A stretch of DNA of 64,000 bases from SZUA-547 sp963669315 (lineage in GTDB: Bacteria; Pseudomonadota; Alphaproteobacteria; Rhodobacterales; Rhodobacteraceae): positions 248,001 to 312,000 of the forward strand of contig OY770021.1 of the NCBI GenBank assembly GCA_963669315.1, in the 5' to 3' direction. Made by a program: the position numbers and the translations under genes. Position 1 is the stretch's first letter. The number at the start of each line of letters is the position of its first letter. The notes below the pieces were generated by a model. That model was not told where the DNA came from. It ran no database searches and saw nothing but the letters and a program-made list of their open reading frames with translations. Shown here one piece after another: positions 23,824 to 33,069 of the stretch.

Positions 23824-24870
23824 TTACGCTGCCGACGCGCCCCTGCGACGGCCACGTCGGCCACCACGAGAGCCGGCGGTCGGGGCCGGCGTCGCCTTTG
23901 TGGCCCCTGTTCCGTCGCTTTCCGAGGAATATCCGCCAAGGCGCGCTGCGACCTCCTCCAGAGAGGGCCGGCTTTCGAGCGCTTCATCTTGCAGCGCCGC
24001 GCGCATCGCCACCAGATGCTCCGGCATCGTACCGCAGCACCCGCCGATGATCCGGGCGCCGGACGCGCGCGCAATCCGCGCATAGTCGGCCATCAGTTCC
24101 GGCGTGCCGTCATAGTGGATATGGCCATCGACATACTTGGGAATACCGGCGTTGGCCTTGGCGATCACAATCGCCTCCGGCGCGGCGGCGGTCAGGCCAA
24201 GCACGGTGCGGATCAGATCGGACGCGCCGACGCCGCAATTTGCGCCGAAGGCGATCGGCGGAGCCGGAAGGTCGCTGGCGATGCCGGCGTAACCCGTCGA
24301 GGTGACGCCCATCATCGTGCGCCCTGCGGTGTCGAAGCTGAGCGTCCCGCAGAATGGCGCGTTCAGGTTCGCGGCGGCCTGCGCGACGGCGCGGATTTCC
24401 TCCTCGGACGAGATGGTCTCGGCCCACAGCACGTCAGCGCCGCCCTCCAGCAGCGCGGCACATTGTTCTTCGAACGCTGCGACGGCGTCCTCGAACGAAA
24501 GCGGACCAACCGGTTGCAGCAGATCTCCGGTGGGACCGACGGAGCCCGCCACGATCACAGGACGTCCGGCCGCGTCGGCGATCTCGCGCGCCAGTTCGGC
24601 CGCACGCTTGTTCAGTTCATGCACGCGGCCCTGCGCATTATGCAGCTTTAGCCGATTGCGGGTGCCGCCGAAGGAGTTGGTCAGGATCAGATCTGAGCCC
24701 GCATCGACAAAGCCTTGATGCAGCGCGCGAATCTTGTCCGGCTGGTCGACGTTCCACAGCTCCGGCGGCTCGCCCGAGGCGAGGCCGCTGTTGAACAGGT
24801 TGGTGCCGGTGGCGCCGTCTGCAAGGATCCAGTCCCGCTGGGCGAGCAGCGCCGTAAGGGCGTCGGTCAT
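23824..24870 (-). CDS. Homocysteine S-methyltransferase (betaine--homocysteine-type, MetH homocysteine domain)
   Basis: 348 residues of the homocysteine methyltransferase barrel: ILADGATGTNLF near the start and the zinc cysteines C212 (GANCGVG) and C278/C279 (IGGCCGT). It methylates homocysteine to methionine. With the adjacent corrinoid protein it most likely forms a split cobalamin methionine synthase, though annotation as betaine-homocysteine methyltransferase is also possible. The C-terminus ends in an arginine/glycine-rich tail after residue 330 (GSRGGRRGRRRG), which is outside the catalytic domain and unexplained. No riboswitch was recognised upstream. Confidence 0.87.
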   Translation of the reverse strand: MTDALTALLAQRDWILADGATGTNLFNSGLASGEPPELWNVDQPDKIRALHQGFVDAGSDLILTNSFGGTRNRLKLHNAQGRVHELNKRAAELAREIADAAGRPVIVAGSVGPTGDLLQPVGPLSFEDAVAAFEEQCAALLEGGADVLWAETISSEEEIRAVAQAAANLNAPFCGTLSFDTAGRTMMGVTSTGYAGIASDLPAPPIAFGANCGVGASDLIRTVLGLTAAAPEAIVIAKANAGIPKYVDGHIHYDGTPELMADYARIARASGARIIGGCCGTMPEHLVAMRAALQDEALESRPSLEEVAARLGGYSSESDGTGATKATPAPTAGSRGGRRGRRRGASAA

Positions 24871-24951
24871 TGGTTTTATCCGTCCAATTCGAATCGGGGC
24901 GCACTATAGAGCGCAGGCCACCAGTGTGACAGGTCGGTCAAGAGGCGACGT

Positions 24952-25386
24952 TCAGGCGACGCTTTCGGCCTGCCCCGCCAGCGCCTTGAGCCGCATGATC
25001 ATCGCCTTCAGACCGTTCGAGCGCTGCTTCGAGATCGCCTGATCGAGGCCCAGCCGCGCCATCGCCCCCTCGGCGTCCTCGGCCACGATCTCCGCCGCCG
25101 GCCGGCCGGACAGCAGCGCATGCAGGATCGCGATCAGGCCACGCACGATATGGGCGTCGCTGTCGCCCTGAAAATGCAACACCGCGCCACTCGCGGAGTC
25201 CTCCAACGAAGGAACGATCCAGACCTGGCTGGCGCAGCCAACGACTTTGGTCACCGCATTCCTTTGGTTGTCCTGCAGTTCCGGCATGTTCTTGCCAAGC
25301 TCGATGACATAGCGATAGCGATCCTCCCAGTCCTCAAGGAACTCGAAGTTCTCCGCGATCTCATCGAATGTCGGCGCATCGGCCAT
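24952..25386 (-). CDS. sufE: SufE-type cysteine desulfuration protein
   Basis: 144 residues. FDEIAENFEFLEDWEDRYRYVIELGK at the start and the active cysteine C51 in VVGCASQVW are the SufE signature, then FQGDSDAHIVRGLIAIL. SufE accepts persulfide sulfur from SufS and passes it to the SufBCD scaffold for Fe-S cluster assembly. It stands alone here, 82 bp from the homocysteine methyltransferase gene, with no other suf genes in view. Confidence 0.93.
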   Translation of the reverse strand: MADAPTFDEIAENFEFLEDWEDRYRYVIELGKNMPELQDNQRNAVTKVVGCASQVWIVPSLEDSASGAVLHFQGDSDAHIVRGLIAILHALLSGRPAAEIVAEDAEGAMARLGLDQAISKQRSNGLKAMIMRLKALAGQAESVA

Positions 25387-25523
25387 GACGGTCCTCCTGC
25401 CGTTTCATGTAGAGGGGGCCGCCGAAAAGGTCCAGCCAACTGCGCGGAATCGGCGACTTGCGCCCGCTGCGGTTCCGGGGCTATTGAACCGCCGGAACAT
25501 CACGCGCGTTGGGGGCGCGACAT

Positions 25524-26006
25524 ATGCTAAAAATGAACAAGGCGTTTGGACGCAGCGGTCGCGGGGCGATGATCGCGCTGGCATTGGCGGGTTTGACGGC
25601 CTGTTCTTCAGATGGGGATGAACCGGAAGCCGAAGCGCCGCCGGAAGTGCCAAAGGTGCTTGCGCAGAGCGTCCGCGCGATCGATTTCGGCCGCTCATAT
25701 GATGGCGTCGTCATCTCGGTCGAAGGATATGCGCCGGGCCTCGGCTATCAGCAGCCGGAGTTGCGCAACCACAGCCACGGCGCGCGTTCTCAGGACGGAT
25801 TCGCGCAGTTTGAGCTTGTCGTCGCCCCAATGGATGAAGAGGTGGTCGAGACACTTCCGGCGCCAGGCTCTGAGAATGCGCTCAAGATTCGGGCGGAGCG
25901 CGACTTGCCGATAAATGTTCTGCGCGGGCTCCGCGGGGTCCGAGTCTACAGCGTTGACGGGGTCGCCACCCGGCTGTTCCAACCAGAGCCGAAGGTCGAT
26001 CCCTAG
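25524..26006 (+). CDS. Putative lipoprotein
   Basis: 160 residues. A basic N-terminus and hydrophobic helix end in a lipobox LTAC, with lipidated C27, followed by an acidic, proline-rich linker and about 110 residues of unrecognised sequence (SVRAIDFGRSYDGVVISVEGYAPGL). It is exported, probably to the periplasmic face of a membrane. ATG at 25524 is taken as the start; a second ATG three codons later is equally possible. The stop overlaps that of the convergent rnd gene by 4 bp. Confidence 0.65.
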   Translation: MLKMNKAFGRSGRGAMIALALAGLTACSSDGDEPEAEAPPEVPKVLAQSVRAIDFGRSYDGVVISVEGYAPGLGYQQPELRNHSHGARSQDGFAQFELVVAPMDEEVVETLPAPGSENALKIRAERDLPINVLRGLRGVRVYSVDGVATRLFQPEPKVDP

Positions 26007-27175
26007 ATCTCGATAATCCGAACCCGGGCGCCATTGGCCGACAAGGCGATTTCCCCGCGCCTCAGCCGCAAAGCGTCACCGCCGAACACCTCGCGCCGCC
26101 AGCCATGCAGGGCGGGAATGTCGTCGTGGTCACCGGCGGCGATGGCCTCAAGATGAGCGGACGTGGCGATCAATTTCGGCGCGACGCCGGTCTCTTCCGA
26201 GCGGGCCTTCAACAAAACTTTCAACAGGTCGCTTAACGCCTGTGCATTGGATCTCTGGGGTTTCTTCGCCGGGGCTTCGGGTCGGTTCTCCGGCGGGCAA
26301 GCCTCCCCCCGACTGACGGCTTCAAGAATTTCCTCCATCGATTTCGGCTTGCGGCCTTCGCGCTGCAAAAGGCGGCTGCGTCCGAGATCTTCAGCCGTTT
26401 TCGGTCGATTGGCGGCGATCTCCAGCAGCGCGTCATCCTTGATGATGCGGTTACGCGGCACGTCCCGATGCTGCGCCGTGCGTTCGCGCCACGCCGCCAG
26501 CTCTCTGGCCACAGCAAGGAACGCCGTCGAGTTTGTGCGGGTCTTGAGCCTGCGCCACGCGCTTTCAGGGTTCACATCGTAAGTCGCCGGATCAGTCAGT
26601 ATCCCGATTTCCTCAGCCACCCAATGCGCGCGCCCAGTCTCCTCAAGACGGCCTGCCAGGTGTTCATAGATCATGCGAAGATGGGTGACGTCGCCCAGCG
26701 CATAGTGCAATTGCTTGTCCGACAGAGGGCGACGCGACCAGTCGGTAAAGCGCGAGCTTTTATCGAGCTGCGCCTTGGCGATTCTCCGCACCAGCTGCTC
26801 ATACCCCACCTGGTCGCCATAGCCGCAGACCATGGCGGCGACCTGCGTATCGAACAGGGGCGTCGGGATCACGCCGCCGAAATGGTGAAATATTTCAACG
26901 TCCTGCCGCGCGGCGTGAAACACCTTCACCACGCCTTCATCGGCCATCAGCCGGTGGACCGGGGCCAGATCCAGCCCATTCGCAAGCGGGTCGACCAGCA
27001 CCGCGCCATCATCGCTGGAAGCGTCCCCTTCGACCGGCTTGGCCATCTGCAAAAGGCAGAGCTGCGGCCAATAGGTCCGCTCTCTCAGGAACTCGGTGTC
27101 GACGGTGACGTACGGGGCTTCGGCGAAGTCGGCGCAAATCGCGTCAAGCTCAGCCTGATCTGAAATAAGTCGCAT
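26003..27175 (-). CDS. rnd: Ribonuclease D
   Basis: 390 residues from the ATG at 27175 (another is 5 codons upstream). DEDD exonuclease motifs are visible: VTVDTEF, FHAARQDVEIF and YALGDVTHL with the second-motif aspartate. An HRDC domain follows (AAWRERTAQHRDVPRNRIIKD), as in RNase D. It trims the 3' ends of tRNA precursors and small RNAs. The length is typical. Confidence 0.92.
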   Translation of the reverse strand: MRLISDQAELDAICADFAEAPYVTVDTEFLRERTYWPQLCLLQMAKPVEGDASSDDGAVLVDPLANGLDLAPVHRLMADEGVVKVFHAARQDVEIFHHFGGVIPTPLFDTQVAAMVCGYGDQVGYEQLVRRIAKAQLDKSSRFTDWSRRPLSDKQLHYALGDVTHLRMIYEHLAGRLEETGRAHWVAEEIGILTDPATYDVNPESAWRRLKTRTNSTAFLAVARELAAWRERTAQHRDVPRNRIIKDDALLEIAANRPKTAEDLGRSRLLQREGRKPKSMEEILEAVSRGEACPPENRPEAPAKKPQRSNAQALSDLLKVLLKARSEETGVAPKLIATSAHLEAIAAGDHDDIPALHGWRREVFGGDALRLRRGEIALSANGARVRIIEI

Positions 27176-27328
27176 ATCCCGCGTATACATAACGCCGCAA
27201 TGCGTGTCGCGGTGAAAAATGAAGGCGCTGCAGGTTGAGCGTCAAAATGCCTGTGCGCTTGAACTCGGCGGCCGGGCGAACCACCTGAAAGACGCGCCGC
27301 GCCGGGCGCAAGAGCGATCGGATCAATT

Positions 27329-28006
27329 GTGACAGGCGACGTACTCGACAGTGCGACACTCGCGCCGCCCTCGCGGGCGCGGCGGGCCCGCCTGTTTCTT
27401 GAATTGCTGGCCTTCTTCGTCGCTGTGCCGGTCGGGATGGCGGTGATGATCGGGCAATACAGCCTGTTCTCGGTGCTGGCCACGTTCGGCGTTGTGGGCG
27501 CGGTTCTGCTGCACATCACCCCCGGATTCGAATGGAGGGAGTTGCTGCGCGGCGGGGTCGGGCGGCACATTGCGCTAATTCTGGCATTCACAGCAGGCTC
27601 GGCCCTGCTGATCGCAGGGGTGGTCCATTTGGTGGCGCCGGAGCGCATGCTGGAATTGCCGCTCTATCGCCCGAACCTCTGGTTATTGATCATGTTTGCG
27701 TACCCGCTCGTCTCAGTGATCCCGCAAGAACTGATCTATCGCGCGCTGTTTTTCCGCCGCTATGGAGTTTTATTCCCGTCGGAGGTCGTCGCCATCGCCG
27801 CCAACGCGGTCGCCTTCGGACTGGGCCACGCGCTTTATGGCAATCCGGTCGCGATCGGCTTGACGGTCCTCGCAGGCGGCGCCTTTGGCTGGACCTATGC
27901 GAAGACGGGGTCGTTTCCGCTGGTCTGCGTGCTGCACGCCATCGCCGGGCAGTTGGTGTTCACGCTGGGCCTCGGCATCTTCTTTTATCACGCCTCCGCG
28001 GGATGA
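27329..28006 (+). CDS. CPBP-family intramembrane metalloprotease-like protein
   Basis: 225 residues with about seven membrane helices from a GTG at 27329. The expected EExxxR motif appears as PQELIYRALFFRRYG, so the first glutamate of the pair is a glutamine. The later histidines (GLGHALYGN and VLHAIAGQ) are present. The substitution could reduce or remove protease activity, although the second glutamate remains. Substrate unknown. Nothing in the spacing suggests an operon with its neighbours. Confidence 0.8.
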   Translation: MTGDVLDSATLAPPSRARRARLFLELLAFFVAVPVGMAVMIGQYSLFSVLATFGVVGAVLLHITPGFEWRELLRGGVGRHIALILAFTAGSALLIAGVVHLVAPERMLELPLYRPNLWLLIMFAYPLVSVIPQELIYRALFFRRYGVLFPSEVVAIAANAVAFGLGHALYGNPVAIGLTVLAGGAFGWTYAKTGSFPLVCVLHAIAGQLVFTLGLGIFFYHASAG

Positions 28007-28149
28007 CGGGCGGAACGTTTTAACGCCGCACACGCAATCACGTCTAGACGACCTGAGCCTGATCGCCCCAAAATGGCCGTGTTCAGGGCGTCGGAATCCG
28101 CCCGATTCGAATTGGCGCGCGTCGCGCGTGTGCAGAGCAGGAGCAGTAG

Positions 28150-28788
28150 ATGTATTTGAAAATGGCCGTGATCGGCGCCACCGCCCTTTCGCTGACCGCT
28201 TGTCAGACAGCGCAAGATAATCCCAATACAGTTTCCGGCGCCGCGCTTGGCGCGCTTGCGGGCGCGGGCCTTGGCCTGCTGGTCGGCGGGGACGACCGAC
28301 GCAACGCGCTGGTCGGTGCGGGCATCGGCCTGTTGGCCGGCGCCGCGGTCGGCAGCTATCTGGACCAACAGCAGCGAGAGCTGGAGCAGGACCTGCGGGG
28401 AACGGGTGCGACCATCACCAACACCGGCGACGCGCTTTACGTGAACCTGCCTGCGGGCGTGACCTTCGACGTCGACTCGGCGGCGATCCGGCCGGAGTTC
28501 TTCACTCCGTTGACCAACGTCGCTCAGACAATGAACGAATATCCCGAAAGCTATATCGACGTGATAGGTCACACCGATTCGACCGGATCGACGCAGCATA
28601 ACCAGGCGTTGTCTGAGCGCCGCGCGGGCTCGGTGGGCAATTTCTTTGTCAGCCAGCGGGTGTTGCAGCAGCGCATCGTGACTTATGGATTTGGCGAAAC
28701 GCAGCCGATCGCCGACAACAGCTCGCCCCAGGGGCGGCAGGCCAATCGCCGCGTCGAGATCAAGATCACGCCGGCGACTCAGAGCTGA
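28150..28788 (+). CDS. OmpA-family outer membrane lipoprotein
   Basis: 212 residues. A lipoprotein signal with lipobox LTAC (C18) is followed by a glycine-zipper stretch at about 30-75 (repeats of GAGLGLL and GAGIGLLAG). The C-terminal OmpA domain contains VTFDVDSAAIRPEF and GHTDSTGSTQHNQALSERRA, with TYGFGETQPIA and NRRVEIKI to bind peptidoglycan. AGGAG lies 6 bp before the ATG. A probable terminator follows at 28810..28835. Confidence 0.92.
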   Translation: MYLKMAVIGATALSLTACQTAQDNPNTVSGAALGALAGAGLGLLVGGDDRRNALVGAGIGLLAGAAVGSYLDQQQRELEQDLRGTGATITNTGDALYVNLPAGVTFDVDSAAIRPEFFTPLTNVAQTMNEYPESYIDVIGHTDSTGSTQHNQALSERRAGSVGNFFVSQRVLQQRIVTYGFGETQPIADNSSPQGRQANRRVEIKITPATQS

Positions 28789-28809
28789 TCGATTTAAAAT
28801 GCTATTGCG

Positions 28810-28835
28810 CGCCGCGAGGAGACATCTTCGCGGCG
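28810..28835 (+). terminator. Hairpin after the OmpA-family gene
   Basis: CGCCGCGA pairs with TCGCGGCG around a 10-nt loop, followed by TGTTTGATT, 20 bp downstream of the stop. The T-run is short, so termination is likely but not certain. Confidence 0.6.
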
Positions 28836-28962
28836 TGTTTGATTCAGCGAGCGTCTTTCGACGCCTGCTCAGCCTTGACTTTAGGGGGCTGAACCTGTGT
28901 ATCCGGCCGGGTCTGCGCCCGCCTTCCGCGGGGCGTCCGTTCCATGCTTGAAGGGCCCAGCC

Positions 28963-30744
28963 ATGCACGCCTATCGCACCCATACCTGCGCCGATCTCCG
29001 CGCCAGCCACGCCGGAGACGAAGTCCGCATTTCGGGCTGGGTTCACCGGGTCCGCGATCACGGCGGCATCCTGTTCATCGACCTGCGCGACCATTACGGC
29101 ATGACGCAGGTTCTGGCGGACCCTGACAGCCCCGCATTCTCCGAGGTTGAGAAGGTGCGCGCCGAATGGGTGATCCGCATCGACGGCGTCGTAAAAACCC
29201 GCGATCCGGAGCTGGTGAACGACAAGCTGCCCACCGGCGAGGTGGAGGTGTTTATTCGCGACATGGAGGTGCTCGGCGCGGCTGAGGAACTGCCCCTGCC
29301 AGTCTTCGGCGACCTCGAATATCCGGAGGAGACGCGCCTCACCTATCGCTTCCTCGACCTGCGCCGCGAGAAGCTGCACCAGAACATCATGCTGCGCGCG
29401 AACGTGATCGCCAGCCTGCGAAACCGAATGGTCGAGCAGGGCTTCACCGAGTTTCAGACGCCGATCCTGACCGCGTCCAGCCCCGAGGGCGCACGCGACT
29501 TTCTGGTGCCCAGCCGCCTGCATCCCGGCAAGTTCTATGCGCTTCCGCAGGCGCCGCAGCAGTTCAAGCAGCTCTGCATGATCGCGGGCTTCGACCGGTA
29601 TTTTCAAATCGCTCCGTGTTTCCGCGATGAGGACCCGCGCGCCGACCGCTCGCCCGGCGAGTTCTATCAGCTCGACATGGAGATGAGCTTCGTCGAGCAG
29701 GAGGACATCTTCCAAGCCATCGAGCCGGTGATGCGCGGCGTTTTCGAGGAGTTTAGCGGCGGCAAGCCCGTGACGCAGGACTTCCCGCGCATCCCCTATG
29801 CCGAGGCGATGCTGAAATACGGCTCGGACAAGCCCGATCTTCGCAACCCGATCGAGATGCAGATCGTCAGCGAGCATTTCGCGGGATCAGGCTTCAAGAT
29901 CTTCGCGGGCATGCTGGAGAAGAACCCGAAGGCTGAGATTCGCGCCATCCCCGCGCCCACCGGCGGCAGCCGCAAATTCTGCGACCGGATGAACAGCTTC
30001 GCGCAGAAGGAAGGACTGCCCGGCATGGGCTATATCTTCTGGCGTGAGGAAGAGGGTCAGCCCGCCGGCGCAGGACCGCTGGCCAAGAATATCGGGCCGG
30101 AGCGGACGGAGGCGATCCGCCAGCAACTTGGCCTGAACGCGGGCGACGCCGCGTTCTTCCTAGCCGGAGAGGCCGCCAGCTTCATTGATGTCGCGGGCAA
30201 GGCGCGCGACGTGATCGGTCTGGAATTGAGCCTGACCGCAACCGACCGGTTCGAGTTCTGCTGGATTGTCGATTTCCCGATGTACGAGTTCGACGAGGAG
30301 ACGCGGAAAGTCGACTTCTCGCACAACCCGTTCTCGATGCCGCAGGGCGGACTTGAGGCGCTGGAGAAGCTCGATCCGCTGGAAATCCTCGGCTACCAGT
30401 ACGACATCGTCTGCAACGGCGTGGAGCTTAGCTCCGGCGCGATCCGGAACCACAAGCCGGAGATCATGTTCAAGGCGTTCGAGATCGCCGGATACGATGC
30501 GCAGACCGTCGAGGACAGTTTTGGCGGCATGCTGAACGCGTTCCGTTACGGCGCCCCGCCCCATGGCGGCATCGCGCCGGGCGTCGATCGCATCGTCATG
30601 CTGCTGGCTGGGGCGGAAAATATCCGCGAGGTCATCATGTTCCCGATGAACCAGCGCGCCGAGGATCTGATGATGCAGGCCCCGGCGCCCGCGACCAGTG
30701 AGCAGCTGCGCGACCTGAGCCTAAGGGTGATCCCGCAGGATTGA
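28963..30744 (+). CDS. aspS: Aspartate--tRNA ligase
   Basis: 593 residues, class II. An N-terminal OB-fold (HAGDEVRISGWVHRVRDHGGILF) is followed by class II motifs (VQ-type RMVEQGFTEFQTPILTASSPEGARDF, then CFRDEDPRADRSPGEFYQLD) and GAPPHGGIAPGVDRIVM at the end. The bacterial-type GAD insertion is present in the middle. I start at the ATG at 28963 because the homology begins there, although the frame is open to 28897. The length matches bacterial AspRS. Confidence 0.95.
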   Translation: MHAYRTHTCADLRASHAGDEVRISGWVHRVRDHGGILFIDLRDHYGMTQVLADPDSPAFSEVEKVRAEWVIRIDGVVKTRDPELVNDKLPTGEVEVFIRDMEVLGAAEELPLPVFGDLEYPEETRLTYRFLDLRREKLHQNIMLRANVIASLRNRMVEQGFTEFQTPILTASSPEGARDFLVPSRLHPGKFYALPQAPQQFKQLCMIAGFDRYFQIAPCFRDEDPRADRSPGEFYQLDMEMSFVEQEDIFQAIEPVMRGVFEEFSGGKPVTQDFPRIPYAEAMLKYGSDKPDLRNPIEMQIVSEHFAGSGFKIFAGMLEKNPKAEIRAIPAPTGGSRKFCDRMNSFAQKEGLPGMGYIFWREEEGQPAGAGPLAKNIGPERTEAIRQQLGLNAGDAAFFLAGEAASFIDVAGKARDVIGLELSLTATDRFEFCWIVDFPMYEFDEETRKVDFSHNPFSMPQGGLEALEKLDPLEILGYQYDIVCNGVELSSGAIRNHKPEIMFKAFEIAGYDAQTVEDSFGGMLNAFRYGAPPHGGIAPGVDRIVMLLAGAENIREVIMFPMNQRAEDLMMQAPAPATSEQLRDLSLRVIPQD

Positions 30745-30747
30745 GGC

Positions 30748-31731
30748 TTACCGCGGTTTCGGCTCCAGCCACAGCTCCAGGACGCCGGGCCGCGGTTTCT
30801 TGCCCTTGAAATCGACGAGCGAGACCGGTCGAACGCCATACTCGACGTCAAGTTCCGACAGGATGTTTTTCACATCCGTCGCCAGTTGCTCGGCGGCCGC
30901 AGAGTCGCTATCGAAGAAAAACCGGACTTCGGCCAGATCAGCCGCAGTCTCCACCCTCTCCGCTCCGGGTACACTATAGCCGTACAGGTTGACCAGCAGA
31001 CCCTCGATGCGGGAGATCAGCTTGCTCTGGCCGCCCGCGTATTGCACGAAAACCGTGGTCGACTGATCGGTGGGCGTCAATTGCGGGCTGAACGCCCTCG
31101 CGGTCTCCGCCACGCTGCTAATCGTCATCTGGGCCGGCGAGTCGATGAGGCCCGGATCCGGGATTGAGGTGATCACTCGCCGCTCCCTCAATTGCGCGAT
31201 CGCTGCGTCGAGATCGCTCATTTGTTGGGCCAGATCGGCGACGCCCTTGGACAAATCAGCGAAGTTTCCGGCGGAGGCGAAGATATCCTCATTGCGCTGG
31301 AACTGCTGATCGGCGCGGTCCAGCGCCGCCTGAACTTCGTCGAGTCGCACATTCATATCCGCGATGGCGGGTCGCAGGCGGTTGATCGCCTGCTCGACCT
31401 CCGCCTCGCGCCGCGCGACCGCGCTGGCGATATATTCGAGCTGCGCGTGGGCCTTGATGACCTGTTTCTCGGCGTCGGCGGCGATGGATTCGGCGGAGGC
31501 GACGAGCGGCTGGATTTCGTTGTTCACAATGGCGCGCGCGCTGCTTTCGGCGGTCGTCGCTGCGCGCTCCTTGATCGTGTCGAACAGATCGACGCCCAAG
31601 AACGCCAGCCCTCCGATCACGCCGCCACCGATGATGCTGTAGACCCAGAACAGCTTCTTTCTGACCCGCTCGGTGACGCGTTCCGAAATACGCCGCTCGA
31701 TCAGCTCCAGCGTTTCCTCATTGACGTCCAT
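30748..31731 (-). CDS. Membrane-anchored coiled-coil protein with C-terminal LytR_C-like domain
   Basis: 327 residues. A basic helix (VNEETLELIERRISERVTER) is followed by one transmembrane segment at about 27-50 (LFWVYSIIGGGVIGGLAFLG) and an extended heptad-rich coil of about 120 residues. The last 90 residues (TVFVQYAGGQSKLISRIEGLL, then VRFFFDSDSAAAEQLATDV) resemble the LytR_C-like domain. The ATG at 31731 has GGGAGAG upstream, favouring it over earlier in-frame starts. Function unknown. It is convergent with aspS, 3 bp apart. Confidence 0.65.
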   Translation of the reverse strand: MDVNEETLELIERRISERVTERVRKKLFWVYSIIGGGVIGGLAFLGVDLFDTIKERAATTAESSARAIVNNEIQPLVASAESIAADAEKQVIKAHAQLEYIASAVARREAEVEQAINRLRPAIADMNVRLDEVQAALDRADQQFQRNEDIFASAGNFADLSKGVADLAQQMSDLDAAIAQLRERRVITSIPDPGLIDSPAQMTISSVAETARAFSPQLTPTDQSTTVFVQYAGGQSKLISRIEGLLVNLYGYSVPGAERVETAADLAEVRFFFDSDSAAAEQLATDVKNILSELDVEYGVRPVSLVDFKGKKPRPGVLELWLEPKPR

Positions 31732-31943
31732 GACTCTCCCCTGACTAGAGCGGGCGTGGCGATGCTCCCCACCTAGCCTATCATGCCGGTGGACCAGTTC
31801 GACGGAAAGTCGCGACTGGCGCGTGGTAACACTACGTCGCAGATTCGATATTGGAGCCCTCGCAATGGCGCCCACCCGCTCAACCATTTCCGCGATCCGT
31901 TTCGGGTACGGGTTCCGCGCGGGCGACGGAGCGTGTTGAGCTG

Positions 31944-32336
31944 ATGGACCGCTCCGAAGTCATGCGCCGCGTGAAGGGACGGGACACCAAGCCGGAACTG
32001 CGCGTGCGTGCGATGCTCCGGGCGTTGGGCCATCCGGGTTATCGGCTGGATCGGCGCGACCTGCCGGGCCGCCCGGATATCGCCTTCATCGGACGCAAGT
32101 GCGCGATCTTCGTGCATGGCTGTTTCTGGCACGGCCATGACTGCAAGCGCGGCGCGCGCCAGCCCAAGACGAACGCGGATTACTGGCGGGCCAAGATCGC
32201 CCGAAATGTGGAGCGGGACACGGTGAATGAAGCGGCGCTGCGCGCGAAAGGGTGGCGAACGCTGGTGATCTGGGAATGCGAACTGAGAGAGCCAGCGCGT
32301 GTCGAGCGCGCGCTTGAGTCATTCCTGACCAATTAG
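31944..32336 (+). CDS. vsr: Very short patch repair endonuclease (Vsr)
   Basis: 130 residues. MRRVKGRDTKPELRVRAML, the active-site LPGRPDIAF, and FVHGCFWHGHDCK with its zinc-type Cys/His are the Vsr signature, along with IWECELREP near the end. It nicks at T:G mismatches formed when 5-methylcytosine deaminates. No cytosine methyltransferase is adjacent, so it may work with one elsewhere or be an orphan. I start at the ATG at 31944; an open frame runs upstream over non-conserved sequence. Confidence 0.9.
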   Translation: MDRSEVMRRVKGRDTKPELRVRAMLRALGHPGYRLDRRDLPGRPDIAFIGRKCAIFVHGCFWHGHDCKRGARQPKTNADYWRAKIARNVERDTVNEAALRAKGWRTLVIWECELREPARVERALESFLTN

Positions 32337-32459
32337 ACGCGATATGGAAACAGTTAAACTCTAGAGTCAGATATTATGTCGAACTGCATCTCTCTCTATT
32401 TCTCTACCAACGCGCCGGACAGCCATTCTGACGGCGGAACGAGATACGGGAGAACTCAG

Positions 32460-33056
32460 ATGAGCTTTTCGAAACAGAATGTGTTGGTGGTCCAGTCGAG
32501 CGCCACGCCGGAGACCTCCACGTCGAACCAGGTTGCGCAGAAAGTCGCCGAGAGTTTTGGCGGCGCGGACACGGTGCGCGATCTTTCCGAGGGCGTTTCG
32601 CTGATCGACGCCTATTGGGTCGCCAATCGCGGCAAGACCCCGGCCGAGTACGACGAGGCCGATCGCGCGGCCTTCGCCGAATCCGATGCGCTGATCGCCG
32701 AACTTAAGGCGGCGGATGTGATCGTGATCGGCGCCCCGATGTACAATTTCTCGATCCCAGCCGCGCTGAAGGCCTGGATCGACCTGATCGCGCGCCCGAA
32801 GAACACCTTCGCCTATTCCTCAGCGGGGCCTGAGGGTCTGCTGAAGGGGAAAAAAGTCTTTGTCGCGCTTAGCTCGGATGGCGTTCAGGCGGGCTCGCCC
32901 TACGATTTTTCTAGCGGTTATCTGCGCCAGGTGTTGGGCTTTGTCGGCCTTGACGATGTGACCTTCATCACCGCCGACGCCAAGATGATGAACCCCGACG
33001 CGCTGGATCGCGCGCTTGCAGCGGCCGAGGCGGTCGCCCTCCCCCAGGCGGCCTGA
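32460..33056 (+). CDS. azoR: FMN-dependent NADH-azoreductase / NAD(P)H oxidoreductase
   Basis: 198 residues of the flavodoxin-like fold. The N-terminal FMN site reads LVVQSSATPETSTSNQ, then IGAPMYNFSIPAALKAWIDLIARPKNTFAYSSAGPEGLLKGKK. This is the AzoR pattern. It reduces azo compounds and quinones with NADH. I start at the ATG at 32460; the frame is open 28 codons further but shows no conserved sequence there. A stem-loop at 33070..33098 follows. Confidence 0.85.
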   Translation: MSFSKQNVLVVQSSATPETSTSNQVAQKVAESFGGADTVRDLSEGVSLIDAYWVANRGKTPAEYDEADRAAFAESDALIAELKAADVIVIGAPMYNFSIPAALKAWIDLIARPKNTFAYSSAGPEGLLKGKKVFVALSSDGVQAGSPYDFSSGYLRQVLGFVGLDDVTFITADAKMMNPDALDRALAAAEAVALPQAA

Positions 33057-33069
33057 TCCACGCAAACGG

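Noticed and set aside
24871..24951. SAM or cobalamin riboswitch before the homocysteine methyltransferase
   Set aside because: The 81-bp leader shows no recognisable conserved core or stems of those riboswitches, and is too short for a cobalamin riboswitch.
28897..28962. Upstream extension of aspS
   Set aside because: The 22 extra residues show no homology-like sequence and the conserved OB-fold begins at the ATG at 28963.
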